64,000 nt of DNA, taken from Hirundichthys speculiger. Taxonomy: Eukaryota > Chordata > Actinopteri > Beloniformes > Exocoetidae. The stretch lies in the NCBI GenBank assembly GCA_018398805.1, contig JAGFBZ010000258.1, forward strand, positions 3,460,501-3,524,500, read 5' to 3'. Numbering within the stretch: the first letter of the stretch is position 1; each line of letters starts with the position of its first letter. Both the position numbers and the translations under genes were made by a program. The notes under the pieces are model-generated. The model made no database searches, was not told where the DNA came from, and saw nothing but the letters and a program-made list of their open reading frames with translations. Below, piece after piece: positions 13,401-24,577 of the stretch.

Positions 13401-14745
13401 CATTTAGAAAGTTAAGAATATGAAGGATAGCCCTGACTCATGAATATGAGTTTGATTTGCAAGGGAAAAAGAATTAAAGGAGGAAAAAACAACATGCAAT
13501 AGGATGATAAAGACAACAAATGTGCTTTTCCTCTGTTCAATACAGCTTTTTTTTTTTTTTACTAAAAGAGTTTCAAGTTTTACACTAAACCAGTGTAAGT
13601 TCTTACACTAATCAGATCATCTCATGCTTTTTTTAATCACTGATTTGTCATCTGTTCTTCATGCGGGTCACTGGGTGTATTGGACTTTTTTCTGTTTTAG
13701 ACACATGTCATAACATCCAAACAGAAAAGTTACCGCTTTTAGTCTCCATGTTGTCCCTAAAGGTTTTGAACCGCGACTTTGAACAAAACACTTTTGTCTT
13801 TAATGTTTTGCATCTGCTGTCACAGAACACCCTGAAGGGTTGTAAGATCCAGTCTATAAACAGCATCGCATATCATCGGGGAAAGTCTTTGAAAGAGACA
13901 GTAAGCAGCCGTCACTCTATTATTTATACACTAAAGGTCCCTTTAAAGACTCCTCGACACGATGACTACGCAGCTGCGCGCGCGAGGCCGGCGGGATGCA
14001 GCAGTGTCGCGAAGAGTCGCGGCTTGGTCACTGATGCAAATGCTCTCGATGCTTTGTTTGACAAAGTGATGAGACATTTAAGAAACGCACTTAGAAACAA
14101 TTATACGCTTTAGAATGTAACGTGTTAGATAAGGCGCCTCGCCCCCTGTTTCGTTACCTCAAGCAAGCTAGCGAAAGACCAACAGGATGTTGAACACATT
14201 TAGCTTCAAAATAAAAGCACGACTTTTACCCAGCGGGGCGATTTCAGCGGACGTCGAGGTTTTGTGTTTTATTCTGAAAGGAATGTCGGCTCCCCGTTTG
14301 TTGCCAAGTGTCGGTTCCTTGACATGAGCGCCTTTTTCTCTTTTCTCTACGTGCTTCTCAAACTAGCCCAAACTGGATGGCTCAGGGCGCATCAGCAACA
14401 GTAGCAACAGTACAGAGTCAAAGCCAAAACAGTTGCCCCGACAGAGAGACAAACAAGAGTGCAGCTAGAACTAGAAGCCAAAGCTGGTGTATATAATTCA
14501 GGAATAATGTCTGTTTTATTCTTCAGCACCCCCTGAGTTCCCTGAATGACCGGGAGCGGATAGTTGGGGCATGACTAGGCCATAAAGTCCAAGCACAATC
14601 GCTGCTTGTCGTTCGGTGACACATAATGTTACACTGTGGGGTATCCTACCTCTTCTTCACGTTCATTCTTGAAGCACAAACATGCTGCTCTTTTCTTAAA
14701 ACCCTCACAGTCGTATGTCCTGGTCTGGTTCGGCTTGAGCTTCAT
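4417..14745 (-). CDS. nudt4: Diphosphoinositol polyphosphate phosphohydrolase 2 (DIPP2), 5 exons
   Basis: A Nudix hydrolase that removes the beta phosphate from inositol pyrophosphates (PP-InsP5, (PP)2-InsP4) and cleaves diadenosine polyphosphates in the cytosol (family knowledge). CDS exons, in coding order, are 14745-14650, 6719-6609, 5474-5430, 5285-5198 and 4637-4417. All have GT-AG borders and matching phases, giving about 186 residues (human 180). The start reads MKLKPNQTRTYD. The Nudix signature G50-x5-E56-x7-REVFEEAGV runs to residue 72. FEQNQDRKHRTYVYVLTVTE spans exons 3 and 4, and its EQNQDRKHRT spacing fits NUDT4 rather than NUDT3 (ENQERKHRT). KREWFTVEEAIKVLQSHKP opens exon 5, whose C-terminal tail is variable in the family. 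Intron 1 is 7.9 kb and full of old transposons. Genomic linkage to ube2n and mrpl42 supports nudt4 over its paralogues; whether it is a teleost a or b copy cannot be told. Confidence 0.95.
4703..4800. repeat. Repeat-like AT-rich tract in nudt4 intron 4
   Basis: The stretch starts with CAAGCTTTATTGTCA, a motif common at the ends of teleost interspersed repeats, and continues as low-complexity ACATA-rich sequence. It lies between nudt4 exons 5 and 4. The family is not identified. Confidence 0.3.
7626..7644. repeat. Poly-G run (19 G)
   Basis: 19 consecutive G within a longer G-rich stretch (about 7616-7644) in nudt4 intron 1. It may form a quadruplex on the plus strand or be a length-error site. 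Confidence 0.9.
7759..7875 (+). repeat. Minisatellite, 3 units of 39 bp
   Basis: Three tandem 39-bp units begin at 7759, 7798 and 7837. They are almost identical; the first differs near its start (CTACTAAAC against CTACTTAAC). Because 39 is a multiple of 3, the plus strand stays open through all units and would read a repeating 13-residue peptide containing NMKLQMLQEEI. It lies in nudt4 intron 1 on the opposite strand, and there is no sign that it is expressed. Confidence 0.95.
8826..9440. mobile_element. DNA transposon derivative with inverted ends and a MADF frame
   Basis: The left end GGGATGCACA (8826) and right end TGTGCATCCC (9431-9440) are perfect inverted repeats flanked by TA on both sides (CTA outside left, TAG outside right). 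Subterminal blocks rich in TTAACCG and ACCGATAA appear at both ends in inverted order. The 615-bp element carries one open frame with a MADF-like domain but no transposase catalytic domain, so it is nonautonomous. MADF/Myb-like second proteins occur in PIF/Harbinger elements, but the end sequence does not settle the superfamily. Confidence 0.75.
8931..9176 (+). pseudogene. MADF-domain fragment inside a transposon
   Basis: An 81-codon open frame. Residues of about 24-80 resemble a MADF (Adf-1-type DNA-binding) domain: an RVIEKMRKYPHLYD helix, a YKDSTYSSNSWRDIA segment, and a terminal RKWKNTRDKFSKL. The conserved Tyr and Trp positions are present. The frame ends just after the domain, so the rest of any original transposon protein is missing. 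It is probably a remnant of a transposon accessory protein rather than a host gene. Confidence 0.6.
9600..9895 (+). mobile_element. Non-LTR retrotransposon RT fossil (CR1/L2/Rex1-like)
   Basis: One plus-strand frame around 9750-9890 reads SAAFNTIYYNMLLLKL, stop, then KGITLAWFKSYLSHRFQSAHVNG. This matches the RT palm segment FDTIDHxILL...WFKSYLSxR of teleost LINEs, with the catalytic Asp positions lost (D to N, and DH to YY) and in-frame stops. It is a short, dead fragment in nudt4 intron 1. The exact LINE family is uncertain. Confidence 0.65.
10748..11140 (-). mobile_element. hAT-like transposon fossil
   Basis: On the minus strand a frame near 10800-10850 reads VSVVWKVFEFKKDDVQQTT, resembling the N-terminal BED-finger region of hAT/ZBED transposases (SxVWxxFGF). 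The plus-strand right end, about 11095-11134, carries the alternating ACCGGTAT / GGTATGAACCGGTATACC pattern and a terminal CCCAGCACT typical of a teleost hAT end. No complete transposase and no matching opposite end are visible. A 24-bp perfect palindrome lies at 10748-10771. Confidence 0.5.
11445..11565. repeat. TGGCCCACA-type dispersed repeat
   Basis: The motifs CTGGCCCACATCTGGCCCAC and GGGCCAGGTCTGCCCC recur here, like a repeat seen widely in teleost genomes. It may be related to the GGGCCCA-rich block at 35785-35990. No ends were found. Confidence 0.4.
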
Positions 14746-15210
14746 CGTGGATTCAGTTTAATTCAGCCTCCCTCACGACGGAACCGGCGAAACGGTTTTT
14801 CGTTTTTCTGTAAATCCTCCGGTGAGTTAACGGCAGAACCGCTGCATCGTTGCTGGTCTCTGCATCCAAGGTCCGAGACCGTCTGTCATCAGCGGGGGGA
14901 CGGGGGTTGCTGGAGAGACTCCGTCAGATCGTCCTGGACTTGGGCTCGTCCTCGTAAATGTGGTGTCTCCAGACGACACAAGCAACACTCTGGAAGTTAT
15001 CTGTGCTCTCCAGCCGGAGACAAGTGTGTGCAATCCCGACGGAAGAGGTCTTATGAAGACAACTGTATGAAACCTCACAGTCCTCCTTTGGATCAATATG
15101 CGCATGGCCGCTGACTCAATGAACCGGAGTTTTACATGGACAGATTAGAGCTGAAGCAGGGCTGAGCTTATTGGCTGAGCTTGTCTAAGTGGGCGGGGCT
15201 ATTCTTCTTG
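14746..15210 (-). promoter_or_regulatory. nudt4: Probable nudt4 promoter and 5' UTR
   Basis: This is the region upstream of the nudt4 ATG. On the minus strand there is a GC box (GCCCCGCCC, 15191-15199) and a CCAAT box (15170-15174), about 425-455 bases upstream of the start codon. The part next to the gene has more CpG than the flanks. The transcription start is not defined, and a 5' UTR intron cannot be excluded. Confidence 0.45.
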
Positions 15211-15539
15211 CTCAAAACAGTGATGAAGAGCGCTGAAATGCTTGTTCAGAGTGTTCAGTCCGGATGAAGAAGTCCAAATGTCCACTGAGAACTGTTGTCT
15301 CTGAATATTTTCTATACATCTTTTTTCCTCCTCGTGGATGTCTCGGAACTGTGTCCACACTCCGATATATTTCTTTCTCTCTGCTTGTCTTTATTTTATT
15401 ATTTGTTTTTAATATTGTAATTATTAAGTATAGTGAGTTCACATGCTACAAAGATAACTTCCCCAGTTACTGCAAACTCAGAATTTACATGAAAATTCAT
15501 AACATGATCTCGTCGTCTTCGAAGCCTTGATGCCTTGGT

Positions 15540-16440
15540 GCTATGCATACATTTTAAAGGGGACATACTGGGACATATTATGCTTTTTTTTTTTTTTTTT
15601 TTTAAAAAAAAGGTCTTTGAATATATTTGGATTCCTGATATAACTACCAGCTCAAAAACTTTAAGGTATCATAACCCTTTCGCTTGGGTGCTGGGTAAAT
15701 TCAGATCTGCAGGGTACTATGACATCACAGAACCAGATGAGATTAATTCCCACCGGGGGGCCTCCAGAGTCATTTTTCATCACCGGATCGTTCACGCATC
15801 TCCATTACCAGCCAACTGCTTTCAGGAACCTCTATGGGGCTGAAAAAACATTTCTGTGGTAGGATAGGTACTCAGAGCAGCTATGAAAAACTTCTGGATG
15901 GGGGTGGTGGTGGTGTTGACTCTCTGATTGGGTATGCTGTGGGCTGGAGATGATGTCACTCAGCCACCTAATGTCCGCTTCACATACGAGTCGTCTTTTC
16001 TCATTCCACGCTACCATTATGTATTATACAAACGCCAAACAGCAATTCTACAATCATCTTTCACTCCTCCAATCTTTATCTAATTTTAGTTTGTTTTTCT
16101 TCTTAAATTTCTTCATTTTTTTTTTGCTGACGTCTTCTTCTTTTAGTTTTTGGCAGTTGAAAAACAGCGAAAGCAGTGCACTACCGCCACCATATGGTTT
16201 GGAATGGTAGTTTACGTGCAACTGTCCCTGTCACCAAAAGCGGAGACACGACTGCTGAAGGGACTGAGGAGGTCGGCCCCGCTAAAATTCCTCCTAGTTT
16301 GACCCTGGAACTCCCTCTAGTGGAAACGCACCTTTTATGTCACACCTGCATTTGCTGAAAATTGGAAGTGGGCGGTGCAAAGCTGTATGACTGATTTCAA
16401 TAAAAAGGCACACCCCAACTTGACTGACAACAAATAATAG
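15540..16440 (+). repeat. Dispersed repeat family, copy B
   Basis: It opens with AAAGGGGACATACTGGGACA and a T/A-rich stretch, then the core ACTATGACATCACAGAACC near 15715-15740. Near the far end it has GTGCAAAGCTGT and AAGGCACACCCC (about 16370-16415), both also in copy C on the minus strand. The roughly 500 bases between these blocks are not shared with copy A and may be family sequence or a secondary insertion. No coding potential is evident. Confidence 0.5.
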
Positions 16441-17564
16441 CCACCCGCACACATTTATCATGATACAGTCTCCCTGAGTGCTTTATTGGACTTTTATGAG
16501 CGTTTTCATGTGGAGCCATACAAGTTCCACGTTTTGTGCAATCATTTATAATGATGCATTCTCTCTCCTATTTGTTTAGGATAATTTACATGTTACATGG
16601 AATTTTTTTTCTGTCTGTTCAAGGTGACTGCTTTGGCTTCTTATTTGCAGCACTTCTTAGTTGATGTCTTTTTTTTATTTTGGTGGAAACAAGATCAAGA
16701 TCACGTGGTATATAGTTTGTCTGGTGTGTTGGGAAATCAGTCAGCGACTCTCTGACTTCACTGGATTTTATATCAAAGCTGAGGTCATTTTCTGACCTCT
16801 TAACAGCATCATTTCACAGAAGTTAAGGAGGGTAAAAAGGGGGGTTGTTTTTACGTAATAATTTAAGTACATAGGAGTAAATCTTTTGTATTATTATTTT
16901 GGAAAACGCAGAGTCAGAGATATATGTTGCAACACAGTCTTTTTTCCCTTTTGCACCACTCCCACTAATTCCTTCCTCCTAGAGTCAAATCTGAATCAGA
17001 TCATATCTTGTAAAGATTTCATGTTGGGAAAGGCCTCATGTCAAGCTCATATAGTGTTGTATGAATGAATCACAATCATCCGTTCATACTATCAGAAGGT
17101 GGGGTTTTAAAAACTGCAGCTGCACTCTAAGTAGCTTAGACATCAACTGATAAAAAGTAGACATTGTTACCCTGATGTCATTAAAATCACAGTAGATAGT
17201 CATGTTATACTTTGAATGCTGCCGTTGACACATTCTAGTTGAAGAGTGGGAGAATCCATTTCCAGGTGCTGTAGCACTCCTCTTTGCACATAATTCACCT
17301 TTGACCTGCAGCCGGTGCAGAACTCACATGCTGAGACTCTGCAGATAACAGCGAAGAAAAAGTAACCTCCAGAAGACAAAGACTGATTCAATTATGTGAT
17401 TGATCAAAGTGGAGGACAGATGTAACAGTCATCACATTTCTGAAGGTAATCAGGCGATTCTTTGTCTTATCTGGCAGCTTTTTATTGAGTAAATTCATCA
17501 CTTTGTTCCAATCTGAAACATTAACCACGTTTTTGATATGTACTACAATGAAATCTGGAACATA
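16441..17564. other. Intergenic DNA, nothing recognised
   Basis: AT-rich sequence between two repeats. No exon, RNA gene or clear repeat was recognised on either strand. Confidence 0.5.
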
Positions 17565-18770
17565 CAGGTCCAGAAGTGTTTGGGCAGTGACGAGGTTTAG
17601 ATGATTTTTCCTTTATACACCCCTCACAATGGATGTGAAATAAAACAATCAAGATTGTTTGATTTCAGCTCTAATTCAAGAGGTTTTTCAATGAAGGACT
17701 CCCAGTCATCTTAAACAAAGTACCTCCATTTTTAGAAGCTCAAAGTATTTGGACAATAATATTTGACAGCTGAATGAAAATCTCTGGAACGACTTTCCAC
17801 GCTGGAGAGGTTCTGCCAGGACTTCACTGCAGCCATCTTCTGTTGCTGCTTGCTTGTGGGCCTTTCTAATTTTAGTCTTGTCTTCAGTAACTGGAAAAAC
17901 ATCCTCTGCTGGCTTGAGATCTGGCGACTGACTTGGTCACTTCCATTTCCTTGCCTTTAAAAAAGTCTTGAGTTGCTTTCACAGTGTGTTTGGCGTCTTC
18001 ATCTGCTGTGAAACACCGGCGTGTCAGTTTTGTAGCATTTGGCTGAATGTGAGCAGAGAAAAGCCTTATGAACCTCAGAATTCATCTTGTTATTTCTGTC
18101 AGCAGTCACATCATCCACATCATCTATTGGCAGCCATACAAGCCCATGCCATAACACTGCCACCGCCATGTTTGACACATAATGTGGTGTATTTTGGATC
18201 ATGAACAGTTGATTTCCTTCTCCATATTTGTCATTTTGTGCCATTCTGGTTGTTAATCTTGAATGTATATTTTGAGAATGATTCACCTACCTTCTCCAGA
18301 ACATTCTTGACTTTGCTGAAGTTGTGAAGGGGTTTCTCTTCACCAAGGAAAGGATTCTGTGATCGTCAACTTTACTTGTTTTCTGTGGTTTTTCAGGCCA
18401 TTTCAAGATGTTGCAGGGCTCACCAGAGTTTTGTTTTTAAGAATGTACCCTACAATTGCTTTGTCCACACCTGGGATTTTTGTTATGTCTCTCATAGACT
18501 TATGGGATTTTTTCTTCAAGCCTAATGATGGCCTCCTTCACTCTCTTTGAGATTATCTCCAACCAAACAACACCTCAATACCTCACATCAACATTTTATC
18601 TGCTTCATTTTTCTTAAAGTAATGACCACAGCTGGCCCCTTGACTTATTTTTTTCAGTCAACTGTCCAAATATGTTTACCACTGAAAATGCCTTTCTACT
18701 CTAAGGCCACTGTAGTGGTGTATAAAGGTAAAATCATGAAAAATCTATCACTGCTAAACCTCTGGACCTA
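17565..18770 (-). mobile_element. Tc1-like transposon fossil with both ends
   Basis: The left end CAGGTCCAGAAGTGTTTGGG follows TA at 17563-17564. The right end (…CTAAACCTCTGGACCT, to about 18770) is its inverted, decayed partner. The 1.2-kb length fits Tc1 elements. On the minus strand, near 18000-18135, a frame reads DDVTADRNNKMNSEVHKAF, a segment typical of teleost Tc1 transposases, close to degraded DTxVFH text where the catalytic Asp region should be. Stops and frameshifts break the gene, so it is inactive. Confidence 0.85.
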
Positions 18771-21700
18771 ACCATTTATATACACGGTCCTGAGTTTTCC
18801 TTTAAAGCCACCTCCCAGACTGGTTGAGGTTTTGCTTTTCCAACTAAATAAAAAATAATCTAAACAAATTAACGATGAGCTATTTGATTTTGAGCCCGTC
18901 CGTGGGCATGTCAGCATCCACAGAATGTAATTTCACTTTCTCTTCCCTAATGTGACCAGAAATCCTCTGACTTGCTGGTTTTCAGCTCGCAGAGCTAACC
19001 CATGAGCTCACTCATGTCATGGGACTAACTCTCAACCCAATAACCCAGTTCCTGAGACATCCCAGTGGCACACATATCTTGGATTTTCTCTCCGGATAAG
19101 CGAACCACACTTGTCCTCTTTAATCGCTTGGGGGGCTTTAAGCCTTGGGGTTACCTCGTAACCAGAAGTCAAACAGCATCATCATCTTATTTTAGCACTT
19201 TATACCAGTTGAACGTTGATGTGATTCCTTGATTTATAACTGCAGTTCACTTTTCATATGATCAGGTGACAAACAAAGCATCTGACGGAGAATGACCTGA
19301 TGTCATGATGGCTGTTTTAGGTGAATGAAAACATTGTGGAGAACAGCTGGTTCACTGATGATTAGAACATCATCAGCACAGTCTGGATTATTGTTAGCGG
19401 GGTTTGGGAATCACATATGATTTATATTTGCTCCCGAATATAACAACTGATGTTATGACAACCCAAGGGCATCAGTCACCTCAGAGAAATATAAACCTGT
19501 CATTCTATAAAGGAAGTGGTTTATCATTAATATCTCACACAGTAAAAGGAGGTAATGGAGAGGTGTTCTTTCAGCCAAGCTGTGAGGGGAATACAGTGGA
19601 GAGCTTCAGTTTCTTCCGGCTCTTGCTGAGACAGATGGAGGGACGAAAAGAGCCATAATTGAACGTCTGCCTCCCTCTGTCCTCTCTTTATCACCAACGT
19701 CAGTAGACATCTGCTTTCTGACATCATCGTGGACTCAATCACTATATAAAGCTCAATAAAAACACAAAAGGTACACATGGATGCGTGGAACAGACATTTA
19801 TAACAATGAAGCGGTCGAGTGTAAACATGCACACATGCAGACGTCCAAACTCTCACACATGGAATCTAATCTGCTTGTTCATTTGTCTGTGATCCACTCA
19901 GAGTTTGCAGCCAAATGCGATTATGCTTATAAAATCCTGAGCTGATTAGCTCACCCATAAGTCTCTTCTTTGACCTCAGCACTGAGGTTTCAGACATGAG
20001 CAATGTGAGAGAAAGGCTACTTGCCAGACAGGAAAAATCATAGCCGCAAGTCTGAAATGTCTTCTACCAGAAGATATAAAAGTGTTCATATCAACACAAG
20101 GGCTGTGAGTCAAGATTTATCTTCTCCTAAATTTAGTTAATGAATAGTCACCGTGCATTACATATCAGTCTAATTTAGGATCTGGATATCTGTTTTCCTC
20201 CGTGGTCTCCACTATTAGATGTTTGAGGGTTAGAAATGAAGCTTAAGCAAAGTCATCCTTCCCTTGTAAATCCAGCATTACAAGCAAACATGGGGTGGTT
20301 GTTTGCAGTTTCTGAGGTGAGTGTTCTCAGGGGACGAAAGTCACCTGGTGACAAACTGAGCTCCTGAAGGCCGGCCAAGGCTGCTGAGATGGATGAGAGC
20401 TGCTGTCAGTTGTTGAATATAGAGCCCGTGTTTCCTCCTCAGATGGATCTGTGCCGTCCATGAATCTCTTTTTTTCACTGCGGGTTGCAACTCAGAATCT
20501 GTCTCCTGTAGCATGCTAGCTTCAGTTGAAGCGCTGTCTTTACGTCCCATTCAGCTACGTCTCGCCATCGTGAGGACTCCCAGATGAGCAGGATCAGAAC
20601 GCTGACAGACAGTATTACAGATAATTGTTTAATGTTTGTGCAAGTTAACTTCAACCTTTGGTTGACATCTGTCAACTCTGCAGGGGTGTGGCGCGTTCAT
20701 TTATGCACCTCATTATGTAAAGCTAAGCATTTAAGTATAATTGGGAGAGTGTTTTTTTGAGTGACAGCTGCGTTGCAGTCTGTGGTGTTAATGGCGAGCT
20801 GTCATCTCTTTAGCTACTTAGCGCTTAGCATTTTCAGTGAACTTGACATCTGAACTGTGAATTAAGGGAGAACAACCAGTCTTATTTTAAAGACAATCTG
20901 GCTTGTTAATTATACCAGCAGACCGCTTCAACTGGCTCTGGGCTGGTCCCAAAGGGTCCAGAGGCGAAGGCCGCTGACTGGCCCTGAGGAGTTGGCAGGG
21001 AGGCGGGCCAGCAGCCGTGGGCCAAGATGGTGTCCGAATCAACCTTCTGGCAGGTGTGACTGCTACAGATCAACCATCATAGGTTACGGGAGCTAAAATA
21101 GGTTGCTTGTGAGTTAGGGGTGCCACCTGACCGCCGGGTTTGTTGGTGCCACCATACTGGCCATTTTTGGATTAACTGGGTTTTGTTGGAGTCAGGTCCT
21201 GCGTATATGGTATGGTATGGTATGGTGTCAAACCGCTTCTTCAGAAAACCTGTGGGTTTGTTCAGGTCCTTTTACAGAGACCAACATGTGAAACTAAAAC
21301 AGAAAGCAAAACGCAACAAAGTGCAAAATGGCAAAATGTTTTAAAAAAAAAAAAAAAAAAACAGGAAATAAAGCCAAAGTTGTCAAATCACAAAACAGAA
21401 AAAATAACAAGAGCTGACAGTCTCAACAAAGAATGACATCAAAACTCATAAACCACATAATGAGGAAAGCATCTTTTTATATCAGGATGTGTTAACGGCT
21501 GAATGAAAGGGTAAAGAGCATCATTAATAGAACGGTTTCTAAAAATTACAATGTTAGAACAGACTAAGGTTGAAACTGAATGGATAAAAAGGAAAAGACA
21601 ACACCAGTGCTTTTTTCATTACATGCTCCAATTCACATTAGTAGCTCTCCGACAGTTGATATGAGAGTGTTTACAGGACTCAAAACCAACAACGGAAAAT

Positions 21701-23676
21701 GACGATAACGTGTTTGTGAGGACTGTGGGACACAATGGGTGCCTGTTGGTGCATTTTAAAGTCTGTCATTATAGGTTAGGATAATGTAACCTCAGAGTGA
21801 ATAAACAGCATTCAGGATGACTTTCTCAAAACAGACGGGACAGACGGGGCTGTTTGGGTCTTCTGCTCTTCCCAGAAGATTAACAAGAAAAAAGACAATA
21901 CACATAACATGCAAAATAATACATGTGCAAACACTTTTTGTTGATGTAAATGGGAGCTTCACAAGGAAAACAAAACTCAACGCTGTAATGTGATTGTTAA
22001 GTGCTGCTGATAAACTGATACCTCTCTCTTCTTTGAGGTAGAACAAAAACACTGGCACACTATAATCATACAACAATTACTCTTAAGGAACCATAAACAA
22101 AGCCTGACAGTGATAGTGTGTTTGACTGTGGGAAAGTGGAACCCAAATAAGTGGCTTCAAAATCATAATGTGAGAATGACAAGGCCTGTAGTAGATAAAA
22201 AACAAAAAACACTCTTCTGTTGTTTGAGCAAAATAAGTTTTTAGGAATTTCCTGGAAATTTAAACTGTTTATCATTAGGCGGCGCTCATTTAAACTATTG
22301 TCATTGACCCAGAGGTGCAAAACACAGCTACACTGGACAAAACACAGCATTTAAAAACAGTTTCCTGAAATGCTGTTGTAGCTTCATATATTTCTGCTTA
22401 TTCTCTGTGGCCCAATTATACTGTCAGTTAGCATATGGTTGCTTTAAATACGCTGGATCGTGGTACTACCTAGACCATAACATTTCAAGTTTAACCAGTT
22501 TGTATCAACCATCTAATTATGCTCTTAGTCTGGATTGTGCTTGAATCATAATTACTGGCGTGCACCGACACTTAAAGACGCATTTAAGACCGACTAACAA
22601 GACATGAAATAACATTCCAGCAGACTTAATAAGCTGCTGAAATCTGTCCCCTTAATGCACCTTAACAAAAAGGTTAATGCTTATAAGAAAATACAACATG
22701 AACATAATCATTAGGCTCAAAACCTCCATGTGTGTTTCTTTGTTTCCACATTGTGTAAAGATCCTGATGTTGTGCTATAAATTTGTTGGTCCTCATTTGG
22801 GACCACGCAGGCAGCGCCCTGCATGCCTGCACAGGCCTAAATGAGAGTAAATACTAACAAAAAAATGAGTGTGTGTAGTGAGATGCATGTCTCCATGTAT
22901 TAAATAAACTGTGCTCTTTTTTATAAAGAGCCTAAAAAGGCTGAAGCAAACAAACAGGAAAAGAGACCTCAAGTGCTCGTGCTGGTGGAAATGAGGACAC
23001 AGAAACTGAGATGCAGGTTAAGCTGTGTTCGGGTACAAATTGGGAGGTCAAAAGTGCTGAGACATTTTTTCCGACACTTTCTAAAAAGAACAGATGCCCA
23101 CAAGAAGCTAGTCAGTGTTTGCTTGGGTTGCCTTTCAAGAGCAGAAAAAAGCACTAAGGACCTATTTAGGTAGGCAACTACATGCTCTCAAACACATTAT
23201 TTCACACACAAATCAACAAAATATACAGTTTTAACAGTTATGCAGTTAAAAAGGTGGCAAAAAGGGATTTCCACTTGTCGTCGACTGTGCACGGCCCCAT
23301 GTTGCTGTGACGTCAAATCACCCAACTCGGTCTGTATGGATCTCGAAGGAGTTTCCAAGCTAAAATCCAAGCTAAAGTTCAGTGGTCGTGTTATTGCACT
23401 TTCTAAGTTGAAGGTCACTTTTCCCCAGTTCCAACTGCAGTCGATTACAGCGTTAAACCAAAGGCGCTAGCTGCAACGCAATGTAGTTTAAGAGGTCATG
23501 TGATTTTCCTACACCGAGGATTAATGTTGGGTTAAATCCTAAACCTGCGCAACTGCCCAACTGATAGAGAGATGTGTTTTCAATTTTCTACAGTGTTTTT
23601 GTTAAAAATGTGCTTTGCACATTTTTACTGACTTGTACTCTTCTTTCACCCAGAGACTAACCACAGTAGACACCAT
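18771..23676. other. Intergenic DNA, no gene recognised
   Basis: 4.9 kb without a supported exon. A (TATGG)4 tract lies at 21206-21225 and an A run near 21342-21360. A minus-strand frame ending at about 21792 contains CPVC and could suggest a zinc-binding stretch, but it has no supporting exon structure. No RNA gene was recognised. Confidence 0.45.
21206..21225 (+). repeat. (TATGG)4 microsatellite
   Basis: Four perfect pentamer units. Confidence 0.9.
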
Positions 23677-24577
23677 GGGCCCGATCTTCTGTCAGATCTC
23701 ATAAAGCTGCTATCAAGGGATAGCGGGTAGCGGGAGTTGCGTTCCTGTTCCCGTTCCCCCACAAAGAACGCAATCTTCCACCTTCCTAAACCCGCTATCC
23801 CACCTGCGCTACCCACTATATTATGCATAGGAGTGGTTAGGGCGTTCCACCTGTTAAACCAATCAGTGTGTCAGTAGCCATTGCCTTTAAGAGCAGGTTG
23901 CGCTACCCGCAAACCGCTACCTGCAAATCGCTATGGAGCGTCTTTTCATCCAGATCGGAGCAGCTCTCATTTGCAGCTCGTCTGGGACTCTACTGTAGAG
24001 CTTCCTCCTCTTTCTTCCTCCTCCTCCTCTGCACTGATATATACATAAAAATATTTTTCTACAGACAATTCCTATTGGCTACCTAATAGTCCCAGATAGT
24101 CGGTGCGCTCCCAGTAAACACGCTCTGCTCATCTATGGTTTAACTGGCGAGCAAACCGTTTAAGACGATCTCTGCCATTTTCTCAGGGGTTCAACTGAGG
24201 CCAAATCACGCTTTTTATATAAGAGTTAATTCGAGAAATAGAGCCGTTTGTATATGTCCACATGTGACCAGGTGGACGCACATTGATGTCATTTGGATGC
24301 GCTCTTGTACGTGCCGACATGCAGATTGCGGGTAGCGGGTGGTCTGACCACCTGCTACCCGCAACCCTAAACCCGCGATCGTAAGATACTGAGTTTGCGG
24401 AAAAGGCAAAAGACACGCCCATTGCCACACCTACAAAGTGAGTAAATGAGTCGGCATGATGGGTAGCGGCTTTAGCAAGCGGAAGATTGTATTAGCGGTA
24501 AACGGAGGTTCCTATACCTGCAATTTGCGGGTAGCGGCTAGTAGGTAGCGGCTAGTGGCAAGTGTACGATCGGAGCC
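23677..24577. mobile_element. Harbinger-like nonautonomous element rich in GGTAGCGG
   Basis: The left end GGGCCCGATC and right end GATCGGAGCC are inverted repeats (8 of 10 match) flanked by CAT at 23674-23676 and 24578-24580, a candidate 3-bp target duplication. Many copies of GCGGGTAGCGG/CCGCTACCCGC and variants lie inside both ends in mirrored orientation. The centre has no transposase. Three-base duplications and GGGCC-type ends fit PIF/Harbinger MITEs, although CAT is not the usual TWA target. Confidence 0.6.

Noticed and set aside
14626..15114. 162-codon plus-strand open frame
   Set aside because: It lies antisense to nudt4 exon 1 and its 5' UTR. The minus-strand reading is a clear exon; the plus-strand translation has no domain.
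21792..21890. Minus-strand PVCPVCFEKVI stretch as a possible zinc finger exon
   Set aside because: Only one CxxC pair, no matching histidines, no flanking exons. Too little to call.
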